Assembly: GCA_001627925.1 (NCBI GenBank)
Contig: LUQC01000111.1
Location: forward strand, 1 to 60,932
Source: Rhodobacteraceae bacterium REDSEA-S34_B6
GTDB taxonomy: Bacteria; Pseudomonadota; Alphaproteobacteria; Rhodobacterales; Rhodobacteraceae
Direction of reading: 5' to 3'
DNA length: 60,932 nucleotides
The position numbers were made by a program, and so were the translations under genes. This document shows, in pieces, positions 9,138 through 17,921 of the stretch. Each line of letters starts with the position of its first letter. Position 1 is the first letter of the stretch. The notes below the pieces were generated by a model, which had not been told where the DNA came from, did not search any database, and saw nothing but the letters and a program-made list of their open reading frames with translations.

Positions 9138-9323
9138 ATGAACGATGATTTTAATATGTCAATGCGTAAATTTTTGAAGCAGGTGGGAGTAACCTCTCAA
9201 AAAGCCATAGAAGATGCATTGCGCGATGCAAATAATGGTGAATATATAGTAGAGGCAAAAATTACTATTAAAGATATTGGGATGGAGCATACGGTTTCCG
9301 GCACAATTAAAAATGGAGATTAA
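9138..9323 (+). CDS. DUF6494 family small protein
   Basis: 61-residue protein (MSMRKFLKQVGVTSQKAIE, then a beta-like ITIKDIGMEHTVSGTI end). The pattern matches DUF6494, a small family found beside formate dehydrogenase accessory genes in alphaproteobacteria. The ATG at 9138 is preferred over an in-frame upstream start because a GGGAG ribosome site sits just before it and the family begins here. It is the first gene of a tight plus-strand operon (3-bp gap to mrp). No function is known. Confidence 0.78.
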   Translation: MNDDFNMSMRKFLKQVGVTSQKAIEDALRDANNGEYIVEAKITIKDIGMEHTVSGTIKNGD

Positions 9324-9326
9324 AAA

Positions 9327-10388
9327 GTGGCTCTTACCAGAGAAAGTGTTATCGAGGCATTAAAGACCATTCAGGGCCCGAAGGGTCAGGATATCGTAAC
9401 TGGCGGAGAAGTGCGAGCTCTGGATGTTGGTGAAAAAGATGTGCGATTTGTTTTAGAAATTGATCAGTCGCTTGCCGATGAATACTCCAAAATTAAGGAC
9501 GCATCCGAAATTGCACTTAAAAAACTTGGTGTCAGCGAAGTTTCAATAGTGCTCACGGCACATGCTTCACAAAAAGCTCCGCCTGACTTGAAGCCAAACA
9601 GAAAATCGGAACCAAAGGGTCCAGAAAAAATACCTGGAGTAGATCGCGTTTTAGCAGTCGCATCAGGAAAAGGTGGGGTTGGCAAATCTACTGTAAGCTC
9701 TAATCTTGCCTGCGCTCTAGCAGCCCAAGGCAGGCGCGTTGGTCTGCTGGATGCCGATGTTTATGGGCCATCCCAACCAAGGATGCTTGGAGTCTCAGGA
9801 AGGCCTTCCAGTCCTGATGGAAAAACTATCCTCCCACTTCGGAACCACGGCGTTACTATGATGTCAATCGGCCTTATGACAAATGAAGACCAGGCAGTTG
9901 TATGGCGCGGTCCAATGTTAATGGGGGCACTCCAGCAAATGATGATGCAGGTTCAGTGGGGAGCTTTAGATGTTTTAATTGTCGACTTGCCACCAGGAAC
10001 TGGTGACGTGCAAATGACCCTCGCCCAGAAAACAGAAGTAAGCGGTGCAATAATCGTTTCTACTCCTCAAGACGTTGCTCTCATTGATGCCAGAAAAGGT
10101 ATCGATATGTTCAACCAGCTCAATGTACCCATTCACGGTATGATTGAAAATATGTCTACTCACATATGTCCTAAGTGCGGGCATGAAGAACACGTATTTG
10201 GACATGGTGGCGTGCGTAAAGAAGCTGAGAAAATAGGTGTGCCCGTACTTGCAGAAGTGCCGCTACATCTTGATATAAGATCTGCCTCTGACGGTGGGGT
10301 TCCAATAGTAGTGTCTGACCCAAGCTCCCCACAAGCTAACGTTTTTAACGCATTAGCAAAATCAATGGTCGAAAAAGGGCAAGCTTGA
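9327..10388 (+). CDS. mrp: Mrp/ApbC/NBP35-type P-loop ATPase, Fe-S carrier
   Basis: 353-residue iron-sulfur cluster carrier ATPase. It has an N-terminal MIP18-like domain (about residues 1-85), a linker, and the deviant Walker A GKGGVGKST (about 113-121), then DADVYGPSQP, a VDLPPGTGDVQ block, and the cluster-binding CPKC (about 277-280). The GTG start has GGAG 9 bases upstream. The locus probably uses this copy to supply clusters to the formate dehydrogenase subunits or polyferredoxin; that link is inferred from operon position. General housekeeping Fe-S delivery is the alternative. Confidence 0.9.
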   Translation: MALTRESVIEALKTIQGPKGQDIVTGGEVRALDVGEKDVRFVLEIDQSLADEYSKIKDASEIALKKLGVSEVSIVLTAHASQKAPPDLKPNRKSEPKGPEKIPGVDRVLAVASGKGGVGKSTVSSNLACALAAQGRRVGLLDADVYGPSQPRMLGVSGRPSSPDGKTILPLRNHGVTMMSIGLMTNEDQAVVWRGPMLMGALQQMMMQVQWGALDVLIVDLPPGTGDVQMTLAQKTEVSGAIIVSTPQDVALIDARKGIDMFNQLNVPIHGMIENMSTHICPKCGHEEHVFGHGGVRKEAEKIGVPVLAEVPLHLDIRSASDGGVPIVVSDPSSPQANVFNALAKSMVEKGQA

Positions 10389-10390
10389 CA

Positions 10391-11098
10391 ATGTCTTTAG
10401 TGTTTCCCCCTCTAATGCATGGTTACGAGTTGGACAAACCTGGTCATGATCCATTTGAGGTAGCTAAAAGCAAGGCAATTCAAGGGGTTGAGGCTGGTCT
10501 TGTGGTCTATAATCTTACTCATGAAGCTCTTAGAGCCACTTTTATTTTTACTCCAGAAGTTTCACTCAACCAAGCAATGATTATGTTGCCAATATGCGGT
10601 ATTGGCTTTCAAAATGCTCTGGGGGCTCTGGCTCCCCCTGAAGTTGCTGTTCACTTGCTCTGGAGTGGAGGTATTTTAATCAATGGAGCTCGTTGTGGGA
10701 AATTAAGGGTGTCGGCAAACCATCAAGATCCAATAAAGGTACCAGATTGGCTTTGTGTTGGGTTAGAATTAGACTTATGGCCAGCTTCCGAGAATATGGG
10801 AGAAACTCCAAACGAAACAGCACTATACGCAGAGGGATGCTCAGAGGTTGACGCTTCTACATTACTCGAAGCTTGGGCGCGCCATACTTTGAACTGGTTG
10901 ACCAGATGGGAAGCAGATGGGGTAAGAACGGTTCACAACGAGTGGCGTGGCCTTGCACATGGGATTGGAGAAAAACAAACCTACATGAAAGACTCAAACG
11001 CAGTCTTTATGGGAGTGGATGATAATTTTGGTATGTTATTAAGAGATGACGACGGAACGACATCAAACATACCTTTAACAACCTTACTTGAGGAATAA
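10391..11098 (+). CDS. DUF4444 protein with biotin/lipoate-ligase-like fold
   Basis: 235-residue protein similar to the DUF4444 biotin/lipoate ligase-like group. The core block VHLLWSGGILINGARCGKLR (about residues 87-106) aligns with the WPND/GKKLAGIL region of biotin ligases. WPND has become WSGG, and no GRGRxGR nucleotide motif is seen, so ligase activity is doubtful. The C-terminal part (LNWLTRWEADGVRTVHNEW) is the DUF4444 region. I chose the ATG at 10391, two bp past the mrp stop; a TTG at 10385 overlapping mrp by 4 bp is the alternative. Conserved linkage to formate dehydrogenase genes suggests a maturation role. Confidence 0.75.
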   Translation: MSLVFPPLMHGYELDKPGHDPFEVAKSKAIQGVEAGLVVYNLTHEALRATFIFTPEVSLNQAMIMLPICGIGFQNALGALAPPEVAVHLLWSGGILINGARCGKLRVSANHQDPIKVPDWLCVGLELDLWPASENMGETPNETALYAEGCSEVDASTLLEAWARHTLNWLTRWEADGVRTVHNEWRGLAHGIGEKQTYMKDSNAVFMGVDDNFGMLLRDDDGTTSNIPLTTLLEE

Positions 11099-11100
11099 AC

Positions 11101-11580
11101 ATGAAATTAGCTAGAGCCATTCATTTCGATGAAAGTGATACCCGTGTATACAGTAACTCTGCTCGTACCGGTGAATGGTGTGTTTCAGGTGGGTTCGAAT
11201 TTTCTAATTGGTCGGAAGCTGATTTAGACGGAAAGGCTAAACAAGCTTTTTCAAATGGATGGTTTGGACTAGAAACTTCAGGGCGAGTAACCTTTGTTGC
11301 TGTTGCAAAGGTTACCTCACAAGAAGTATCGCATCTTGAAGGACTTTTAGCTGATCATTTTGTAACATACTATGGCGCTCCTAGTAAGGAGCTTGCAATC
11401 CCCGTAGCAAGTGATGAATTGCAGGCTATGGCTGATCTTTGTGACGAACATGACGACAATACTTTATTGGTCGTTTCTCGAGAACTGACCGAAGCAGGAG
11501 TAAAAGAAACATTTCGTATAATAGATCCTGAAGAAGCCGGGCTGGATCAATTTGCTATTCATGGAAGCCTCGATGAATGA
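11101..11580 (+). CDS. DUF6505 family protein
   Basis: 159-residue soluble protein. Its N-terminal run (IHFDESDTRVYSNSA, GEWCVSGGFEFSNW) is the hallmark of DUF6505. It starts 2 bp after the DUF4444 stop and overlaps the tungstate permease start, so it is part of the same transcript. A function is not known. The rest of the protein has no cofactor motif I recognise. Confidence 0.78.
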   Translation: MKLARAIHFDESDTRVYSNSARTGEWCVSGGFEFSNWSEADLDGKAKQAFSNGWFGLETSGRVTFVAVAKVTSQEVSHLEGLLADHFVTYYGAPSKELAIPVASDELQAMADLCDEHDDNTLLVVSRELTEAGVKETFRIIDPEEAGLDQFAIHGSLDE

Positions 11581-12277
11581 TATATGGTACGGTATCTTAC
11601 AAGCGTTTCAGCTTATATATACTTTAGATCAAGATTTAATTGATATCTCCGTAAGATCTCTTAAAGTTACACTTTCAGCCTTGGTGATAAGTTCATTATT
11701 TGCATTGCCACTTGCAGCAGTTTTAGCTGTAAAAAGGTTTAAATTTAGACGATTTATAATAGCACTCCTGAACGCTCTTATGGGACTTCCACCTGTAGTA
11801 GTAGGCCTAATAGTATACATACTTTTATCCCGTTCAGGGCCTTTTGGCGTTTTGGATTTACTCTACACAACAGCTGCCATGGTTATCGCACAGATAGTCA
11901 TAATAACGCCTTTGATTACCTCAATTGCACACCAGTCGCTACGAGAATTATGGTCTGAATATCATGACCTGCTGATTTCTATGAATACCTCTCACATACA
12001 AAGAATTAAGACATTATTATGGGATGCTCGTAGAGCACTTTTAACAGCTTCCCTGGCGGGGTTTGGGCGTGCAATAGGAGAAGTTGGTGCAATTATGATA
12101 GTGGGTGGAAATATAGATAACGCGACGCGTGTACTAACGACAGCAATAGCGCTAGAAACATCTAAAGGCGATTTCGCATTAGCGCTCGCATTGGGATTTG
12201 TTCTTATTCTAATTGCTATTGCGTTAAACTTGGCGACGCATTGGCTTAGTAAAACAGAAAGAGAGGGCCGTTGGTAA
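11573..12277 (+). CDS. tupB: Tungstate ABC transporter permease
   Basis: 234-residue inner-membrane permease with about five or six hydrophobic helices and the ABC-coupling EAA region (about residues 130-160, LLISMNTSHIQRIKTLLWDARRA split by the loop). It resembles TupB rather than ModB in sequence and in having its own binding protein downstream. I chose ATG at 11573, which overlaps DUF6505 by 8 bp; upstream TTG/ATG starts would overlap more. The tupBCA order and its placement with formate dehydrogenase genes suggest tungsten supply for the enzyme. Confidence 0.87.
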   Translation: MNDIWYGILQAFQLIYTLDQDLIDISVRSLKVTLSALVISSLFALPLAAVLAVKRFKFRRFIIALLNALMGLPPVVVGLIVYILLSRSGPFGVLDLLYTTAAMVIAQIVIITPLITSIAHQSLRELWSEYHDLLISMNTSHIQRIKTLLWDARRALLTASLAGFGRAIGEVGAIMIVGGNIDNATRVLTTAIALETSKGDFALALALGFVLILIAIALNLATHWLSKTEREGRW

Positions 12278-12981
12278 TGTTCCCTCTAATTGCAGAAAAT
12301 TTAGTAGTGGAGTTCAATGGAAAACACATTCTTGGCCCTATAGACCTTACGGTTAACAAAGGCGATATTTCGTTAATTCTTGGGCCTAATGGATCTGGGA
12401 AAACCACCCTTTTGAAAAGCTTACATGGCATAATGAAACTAAAACGCGGCTCAATTAAATGGTCTTGTTCAAATAATTCTAGCATGAAAAAACAAATGTT
12501 TGTTTTTCAAACCCCGATCATGCTCCGCAGATCGGTTTTTGAAAATTTAACTTACCCACTTTTACTTCGAAAAGTTTCAAACTCAAAAGCACATAGATTA
12601 GCCACTGAGTGGGTAGAAAAGATTGGTTTAAAAGAAATCATGCACATTTCCGCTACCAGATTATCAGGCGGAGAAAAACAAAAATTAGCGCTTGCACGAG
12701 CATTAATCATAGAACCAGAAATGTTATTTTTAGATGAACCCAGCGCGTCATTGGACGGCAAAACAACCGTCGAGATTGAGAACCTGCTTAAAAGTTGCAC
12801 AAAAAACGGAACAACTATTATGATGTCAACACATGATATTGGTCAAGCAAAACGATTGGCAAAAAATATCCTCTTTTTGAATAAAGGGATTTTAGAAAGC
12901 AATCAATTAACCGAGACTTTTTTTCTCGAACCAACGTCTCCGAATGCCCAAAAATTTATAACAGGTGAGATCGTTGAATGA
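12277..12981 (+). CDS. tupC: Tungstate ABC transporter ATP-binding protein
   Basis: 234-residue ABC ATPase. Walker A GPNGSGKTT (about residues 36-44), Q-loop FQTPIML, signature LSGGEKQ (about 130), Walker B MLFLDEP, and the H-loop in MSTHD are all present. It lacks the extra C-terminal molybdate-binding domain seen in ModC. The ATG at 12277 overlaps the tupB stop by one base (TAATG); an earlier in-frame TTG exists. It drives tungstate uptake with TupB and TupA. Confidence 0.88.
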   Translation: MFPLIAENLVVEFNGKHILGPIDLTVNKGDISLILGPNGSGKTTLLKSLHGIMKLKRGSIKWSCSNNSSMKKQMFVFQTPIMLRRSVFENLTYPLLLRKVSNSKAHRLATEWVEKIGLKEIMHISATRLSGGEKQKLALARALIIEPEMLFLDEPSASLDGKTTVEIENLLKSCTKNGTTIMMSTHDIGQAKRLAKNILFLNKGILESNQLTETFFLEPTSPNAQKFITGEIVE

Positions 12982-13790
12982 TGAGATTTTTTAAGCAAAT
13001 TTGTGCGCCAATTTTTATACTTATTGCGACAACTGCTAATGCGGATAATATTAAGTTGGCCGTAACCACTTCATTTAATAATTCTGGGTTAAGCGACGTG
13101 CTACTGCCAAAAATTAAGTCTGATATTGGCTTGAACATTAAATTACTTGTGGTGGGCACCGGGCAAGCACTCCGACTTGGAGCTGCAGGCGATGTTGATG
13201 CAATTTTAGTGCACTCAAAAAAAGCCGAAGAGCAATTTGTAACAGATGGATATGGCCTTCACAGGCGAGAAATTATGTACAACGACTTTGTAATAATTGG
13301 ACCAAAACATGATCCAGCAATTGTGAGAAATTCTAAAAGCGTTCGTGAGGCCTTAACTTTAATAAGCCAAACTCCTGCCTCGTTTGTAAGCAGGGGCGAT
13401 GATAGTGGAACGCATAAAATGGAAGTTGGTTTATGGAAATATAGTGGTCTCGATCCAGACAAATTTGGGAAATGGTATAAATCTGTCGGGTCAGGTATGG
13501 GAGCATCATTGAACGTAAGCGCGAGCATGGGTGCATATATTCTTTCAGACAGAGCAAGTTGGTTAAACTTCAAAAATAAATCTGACTTAGAGATTTTGTT
13601 TGAAGGGGATAAGCTTCTATTCAATCAATACTCCTTCATTCCAATAAACCCAAGTCTTCATACACATGTAAAATATCAATTAGTGGAAAAGCTCGAGAAT
13701 TGGCTAACCTCTACGAGAGCTAAAAGAATGATAAATGGCTATGAAATTGATGGACAAGCCTTGTTTACATTTAATGCTGAGCCAAAATGA
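12978..13790 (+). CDS. tupA: Tungstate-binding periplasmic protein
   Basis: 270-residue binding protein with a signal peptide ending near ANAD (residues 1-23). The family block VTTSFNNSGLSDVLLP (about 29-44) and the following VGTGQALRLGAAGDVDAILVH match TupA, including the Thr/Ser-rich oxyanion site. The ATG overlaps the tupC stop by 4 bp. TupA binds tungstate much more tightly than molybdate in characterised members. Context supports W for one or both formate dehydrogenases in the window; selectivity is not shown here. Confidence 0.88.
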   Translation: MMRFFKQICAPIFILIATTANADNIKLAVTTSFNNSGLSDVLLPKIKSDIGLNIKLLVVGTGQALRLGAAGDVDAILVHSKKAEEQFVTDGYGLHRREIMYNDFVIIGPKHDPAIVRNSKSVREALTLISQTPASFVSRGDDSGTHKMEVGLWKYSGLDPDKFGKWYKSVGSGMGASLNVSASMGAYILSDRASWLNFKNKSDLEILFEGDKLLFNQYSFIPINPSLHTHVKYQLVEKLENWLTSTRAKRMINGYEIDGQALFTFNAEPK

Positions 13791-13860
13791 AATCTAACAA
13801 GTTGTACCTTTTGGCATAATACTTACTTTTATAATTAATGTGTTTATTTCAAATTTAGTT

Positions 13861-13890
13861 TTGTACAATTCGTGTAAGCTTCAGTATACT
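13861..13890 (+). promoter_or_regulatory. Possible sigma70 promoter for the XRE-cupin gene
   Basis: TTGTAC and TATACT are separated by 18 bp, 24 bp before the ATG at 13914. The spacing is near-consensus, but many AT-rich gaps give such matches by chance. Confidence 0.4.
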
Positions 13891-13913
13891 TTCGAAAAAG
13901 TTATGAGGCTATA

Positions 13914-14555
13914 ATGCCAAAGGTGGAAATAAACTCTGTATCGAAACAAAACCCTCACTCTTTGAGTGAATATCGAGAAAACGTTCTCGAAGTTGCAATT
14001 GGTCGTCAAATACGGATCTATCGAAAACAAAGGGAAATAACAGTATCTGATCTATCAAAGATGACGGGCTTATCTACTGGCATGTTGTCAAAAATTGAAA
14101 ATGGCAATACGTCTCCTTCACTTTCCACATTACAAACATTATCCAATGCCCTTTCAATTCCAATGACGGCTTTCTTTAAGCAATTTGAGCAAGAGCGAGA
14201 ATGCATTCATACGAAAGCAAACGAAGGTGTTGAGGTTGAGGGAGAAGGAACTAGAGCGGGGCATCAGTATAATTTGCTCGGTCACTTAGGATCTAATGAT
14301 AGTGGAGTAATCGTCGAGCCGTATCTAATTGAGCTTACCAGTGAAACCGACACATTCAAGACATTTCAGCATGGCGGCTTAGAGACTATTTATATGTTAG
14401 CTGGTGAAATAACTTATCGGCATGGTGAGGGCGTATATAAGCTTAAGCCTGGAGATACATTGTTCTTTGATGCTAATACACCGCACGGGCCTGAGACTCT
14501 TGATAAACTTCCAGCTCGATTTTTGTCAATTATCTCTTATCCGCTAGACAAATAA
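13914..14555 (+). CDS. XRE-family regulator with cupin sensor domain
   Basis: 213-residue transcription factor. The helix-turn-helix (about residues 28-82) has ITVSDLSKMTGLSTGMLSKI, and the C-terminal cupin (about 125-205) has the YMLAGEITYRHGEG and LKPGDTLFFDANTPHG motifs, including histidines that could hold a metal or frame a ligand pocket. Members of this group sense small amines, amino acids or sulfonates. It has its own promoter gap, 123 bp after tupA, and converges on the amtB operon. It is a candidate regulator of the nearby nitrogen and methylamine genes; the target is not shown. Confidence 0.85.
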   Translation: MPKVEINSVSKQNPHSLSEYRENVLEVAIGRQIRIYRKQREITVSDLSKMTGLSTGMLSKIENGNTSPSLSTLQTLSNALSIPMTAFFKQFEQERECIHTKANEGVEVEGEGTRAGHQYNLLGHLGSNDSGVIVEPYLIELTSETDTFKTFQHGGLETIYMLAGEITYRHGEGVYKLKPGDTLFFDANTPHGPETLDKLPARFLSIISYPLDK

Positions 14556-14617
14556 CTAATAACCAATGAAAACTAAATATTACTTCAATAGCTTACAGAA
14601 AAGTTATTTACATAGTT

Positions 14618-14644
14618 GAGACCGGGCTAAAAATGCCCGGTCTC
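14618..14644. terminator. Bidirectional hairpin terminator between XRE gene and amtB operon
   Basis: A perfect 10-bp stem (GAGACCGGGC / GCCCGGTCTC) with a 7-nt loop sits between two convergent genes. The plus-strand side is followed by a short T-rich run (GTTACTTTTAG). A strong stem between convergent genes is the usual layout of a shared terminator. Confidence 0.7.
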
Positions 14645-14651
14645 GTTACTT

Positions 14652-14816
14652 TTAGAATTTAGAAGATTTTTTCGCTTCTGAGCTTTGCCCAACAACAAGA
14701 ACAAAAACACATATCGCTGCTGCAATTAAAGTTGTAATGCCTGGAAGGGCTGTTCCCCATCCCATAAACATCGCTCCATCAACAACAGACCATGAAGCTT
14801 CACTATATGGAAACAT
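14652..14816 (-). CDS. Small membrane protein co-transcribed with amtB
   Basis: 54 residues, too short for many gene finders. Reading starts MFPYSEASWSVVDGAMFMGW, then one hydrophobic helix (about residues 23-43, ALPGITTLIAAAICVFVLVV) and a basic tail (SEAKKSSKF). An AGGAAAAGAG ribosome site precedes the ATG. It begins 20 bp downstream of the amtB stop on the same strand and ends just before a strong terminator, so the two genes form a small operon. I recall similar single-helix proteins near amtB in marine alphaproteobacteria but cannot name a family. Possible Amt partner or assembly factor. Confidence 0.72.
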   Translation of the reverse strand: MFPYSEASWSVVDGAMFMGWGTALPGITTLIAAAICVFVLVVGQSSEAKKSSKF

Positions 14817-14836
14817 CTCTTTTCCTTTCTATTTGT

Positions 14837-16228
14837 TTACTCAGCGGGCGGCGCTGATTGCGCAATGCCTTCTGGATATCCTTGAGCTGGAACTTTAACG
14901 GTATCCATTCCAGCCTCTTCTGCTCCTGCAGGTACTCTAAGCATGCCAAACATATTCAAAATGTATGAAGCTATGTATCCTGGAACAAAACCAAGCAAAA
15001 CGAATACTATCGCACCAACTATTTGTCCGTATAAGGTGATTGTTGGAACTCCAGCATCTCCTCCAAGAGCGGGAAAGCCAGATCCAAAAATCCCCAGCAA
15101 TACGACACCATATACGCCGATCGTACCGTGGACTGTGACCGCACCAACTGCATCATCAATTCCTCGACGTTCTAACCACGTTGCGCAGTATTTCAAAATC
15201 ACTCCAGCGGAAAAAGCGATTATGAAGGTTAGTGCCGGATAGTAAAGATCCAAGCCAGATGCTGTTGAGATAATTCCGGCAAGGGCACCAGACATCATCC
15301 AGAATGGGTCTTTGGTCATTACCCATGCGCCAATTATACCACCCGCAATAGCCATCAATATATTAAAAGCTAGCGCTGAAAAGGTTATCGGGGTGCCATA
15401 AATAGTACTCGGCATATGCCCATACCACGACCATGCTTCACCCGGTAAAATAACGCACGCCATCAAGAAGCCCCAAAAACCCACGATAATGAACATCAGT
15501 CCAATCACTGTGAGCGGTAAATTGTGACCAGCAATATGGTTTGCAGTCCCGTCAGCATTGAATTTGCCTATGCGTGGACCCAAGTTGATCAGAACTCCCA
15601 AAGCGAAGAAACCTGCAACAGCGTGCACTAAGCCAGCAGCTCCAAAGTCATGAACTCCAAACTGTGTAACTAACCAACCATCGGCATGCCAGCCCCAAGC
15701 AGCAGCCACGACCCAGGCAAATGAACCTAGAATAACCGCTAGTATAACAAAACCTACGGTTTGGATTCGCTCAATTACCGAACCAGACATAATCGATGCT
15801 GTTGTAGCCGCAAATAAGGCAAAAGCTCCAAAGAAAACACCAGAAGCCTGATCAGCAACATTTGGACCCATATACTGGGCAGATTCGCCCCAACCCCAAG
15901 CTATTGCGTTTGCATAGGCTGCACCAGAAATCCCATTTGGACCCTCGCTGAAGGTTAACCCTGTCGGAAAACCCCAGTATACCCACCATCCAAAGAAGTA
16001 AAAGGTTGGTATCATAAACGCAAATGCAAGCAAGTTTTTAGTACCTGATGACAATACATTTTTGGCCCTCGACGCCCCCATCTCATACGCTAAAAATCCA
16101 GCGTGAATTATGATCATGAGTGGGATCGACAAATAGTAAAAAACTTCGGCGAAACCTGTATTTGTAACGCCTGCACTGCTTTGAAGTGCAGCAACTTGTG
16201 CGGTTAATTCCGCAATTTGACTTTCCAT
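14837..16228 (-). CDS. amtB: Ammonium transporter (Amt/MEP family)
   Basis: 463-residue channel with 11 or so membrane helices. The twin-histidine pair of the pore is visible as H in DFGAAGLVHAVAGF and H in AVTVHGTIGVYG. The N-terminus has a short heptad-like stretch (SQIAELTAQVAALQ) instead of a clear signal peptide. No glnK gene is linked, which is unusual for amtB. Ammonium uptake fits the adjoining amine-nitrogen genes, since methylamine can also enter through Amt proteins in some bacteria. It is divergent from tmm across a 201-bp gap. Confidence 0.92.
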   Translation of the reverse strand: MESQIAELTAQVAALQSSAGVTNTGFAEVFYYLSIPLMIIIHAGFLAYEMGASRAKNVLSSGTKNLLAFAFMIPTFYFFGWWVYWGFPTGLTFSEGPNGISGAAYANAIAWGWGESAQYMGPNVADQASGVFFGAFALFAATTASIMSGSVIERIQTVGFVILAVILGSFAWVVAAAWGWHADGWLVTQFGVHDFGAAGLVHAVAGFFALGVLINLGPRIGKFNADGTANHIAGHNLPLTVIGLMFIIVGFWGFLMACVILPGEAWSWYGHMPSTIYGTPITFSALAFNILMAIAGGIIGAWVMTKDPFWMMSGALAGIISTASGLDLYYPALTFIIAFSAGVILKYCATWLERRGIDDAVGAVTVHGTIGVYGVVLLGIFGSGFPALGGDAGVPTITLYGQIVGAIVFVLLGFVPGYIASYILNMFGMLRVPAGAEEAGMDTVKVPAQGYPEGIAQSAPPAE

Positions 16229-16429
16229 TTTCAGCTCCCTATTAGCTCAAATTGTAATCATACCTATAGTATAACGTTTTCACTCAAACACTAAAAGTGG
16301 TAAAAGATAAAGTATTTTTTTCCATAAATTAACTATTATTTCCTGAGAGTTGAAAAATATTCACAAACATGCATTCTAGGGAAACTTTTCAGTGTTTTAT
16401 GGTATTTCAAATTGCAGGAGGATGAAAAA
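16229..16429. promoter_or_regulatory. Divergent promoter region between amtB and tmm
   Basis: The 201-bp AT-rich gap must carry promoters for both genes. On the minus strand a TATACT lies about 40 bp before the amtB start. No sigma54-type GG-N10-GC element with proper flanks was found by eye, so nitrogen control through RpoN is not supported from sequence alone. Confidence 0.45.
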
Positions 16430-17764
16430 ATGAGAAAAAGAGTAGCTGTGGTTGGGGCTGGTCCCTCAGGCTTAGCGGTCCTTCGTGCTTTTCAAACTGC
16501 AAAGGCAAATGGCGATGAGATCCCAGAGGTAGTTTGTTTCGAGAAGCAAGAGAATTGGGGCGGTTTGTGGAATTATACTTGGCGTACTGGCCTTGACCAA
16601 TACGGTGAGTCAGTTCATGGATCTATGTATAGGTATCTATGGTCTAACGGTCCTAAAGAGGGATTAGAGTTTGCAGATTACTCTTTCGAGGAACATTTTG
16701 GAAAGCAGATTGCAAGCTACCCACCTAGATCAGTTCTTTTTGATTATATTGAGGGCCGGATTAAGAAAACTGAAGTGCGAGACTGGATTAAATTTTCTAC
16801 AGCCGTTAAAAATGTTGAGCAGTCTGATGGCGGTTTTGCGGTAACTACATGTGATTTAACAACTTCAAAAACAAATGTTGGATATTTTGATCACGTGATT
16901 GTTTGCTCAGGTCATTTTAGCACGCCGAATATGCCTAGCTTTGACGGATTTGAACGATTTCCAGGCCGTATCCTCCATGCCCATGACTTCCGTGACGCAA
17001 CAGAATTCCAAGGGAAAGATGTCCTCCTTATAGGCACTAGTTATTCTGCAGAGGATATTGGCAGTCAGTGCTGGAAGTATGGCGCCAAGTCTATAACAGT
17101 TAGTCATCGAACTGCTGCCATGGGGTATGACTGGCCCACAAATTGGGAAGAGGTCCCTTTGCTGACAAAGGTCGATGGTCAAACAGCTTACTTTAAAGAT
17201 GGATCCTCAAAGACTATTGATGCAATTGTATTATGTACAGGATACTTGCATTATTTCCCATTCATGGAAGATAAGCTGAGACTAGTTACCGCGAATAGGT
17301 TAGCAACTGCCGATCTTTATAAGGGAGTAGCTTTCATACATAACCCAAAAATACACTACATAGGAATGCAGGATCAGTGGTTTACTTTCAATATGTTTGA
17401 CGCCCAAGCTTGGTGGTCGAGGGATGTAATTATGGGCAGAATTGACCTGCCTACCCAAGAAGTTATGATCAGCGATGTAAACGATCGCGTGGCTCGTGAA
17501 GATGCTGGGCAGGATGATTATGACGCTATTTGGTATCAGGGCGATTATGTAAAGGAATTAATCGATGAGACTGACTACCCGTCTTTTGATGTTGAGGGTG
17601 CATGTAAAGTTTTTAAGGAATGGAAAGGACATAAGAAGAAGAATATTATGACCTTTAGAGATAATTCTTACAAGTCTGTAATCACGGGCTCAATGGCACC
17701 GATACATCACACTCCATGGAAAGATGCGATGGACGATACTATCGAAAGCTATTTAATGAATTAG
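16430..17764 (+). CDS. tmm: Trimethylamine monooxygenase
   Basis: 444-residue flavin-containing monooxygenase that oxidises trimethylamine to TMAO with NADPH and O2. It has the FAD motif GAGPSG (residues 10-15), the FMO fingerprint around [11 protein letters not shown] (about 181-191) and the NADPH-site GTSYSAED (about 206-213). The long stretches WNYTWRTG and [12 protein letters not shown] are diagnostic of Tmm from marine Roseobacter and SAR11 strains. The ATG at 16430 is chosen because an AGGAGG site lies 8 bases upstream. The product feeds Tdm (35642-38017); the importer TmoXWV supplies external TMAO. Confidence 0.95.
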   Translation: MRKRVAVVGAGPSGLAVLRAFQTAKANGDEIPEVVCFEKQENWGGLWNYTWRTGLDQYGESVHGSMYRYLWSNGPKEGLEFADYSFEEHFGKQIASYPPRSVLFDYIEGRIKKTEVRDWIKFSTAVKNVEQSDGGFAVTTCDLTTSKTNVGYFDHVIVCSGHFSTPNMPSFDGFERFPGRILHAHDFRDATEFQGKDVLLIGTSYSAEDIGSQCWKYGAKSITVSHRTAAMGYDWPTNWEEVPLLTKVDGQTAYFKDGSSKTIDAIVLCTGYLHYFPFMEDKLRLVTANRLATADLYKGVAFIHNPKIHYIGMQDQWFTFNMFDAQAWWSRDVIMGRIDLPTQEVMISDVNDRVAREDAGQDDYDAIWYQGDYVKELIDETDYPSFDVEGACKVFKEWKGHKKKNIMTFRDNSYKSVITGSMAPIHHTPWKDAMDDTIESYLMN

Positions 17765-17834
17765 GCAAATCATTTAAATCGATTAAAAAATAATCAGTAT
17801 TAATTAACTCAAATGAAAATTTTATTCATGCCGA

Positions 17835-17862
17835 TTGTTATTCCTGTATAGATGCTTATAAA
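17835..17862 (+). promoter_or_regulatory. Possible promoter for the mgsABC-gmaS operon
   Basis: TTGTTA and TATAAA with a 16-bp spacer, about 60 bp before the mgsA start, in a 157-bp gap after tmm. A plausible sigma70 promoter by shape only. Confidence 0.35.
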
Positions 17863-17921
17863 GGTGTCTGTCATTGTTCTGCGTTGTGGACAAGGTCTGA
17901 TAAAAAAAATGGAGCAGGTTG

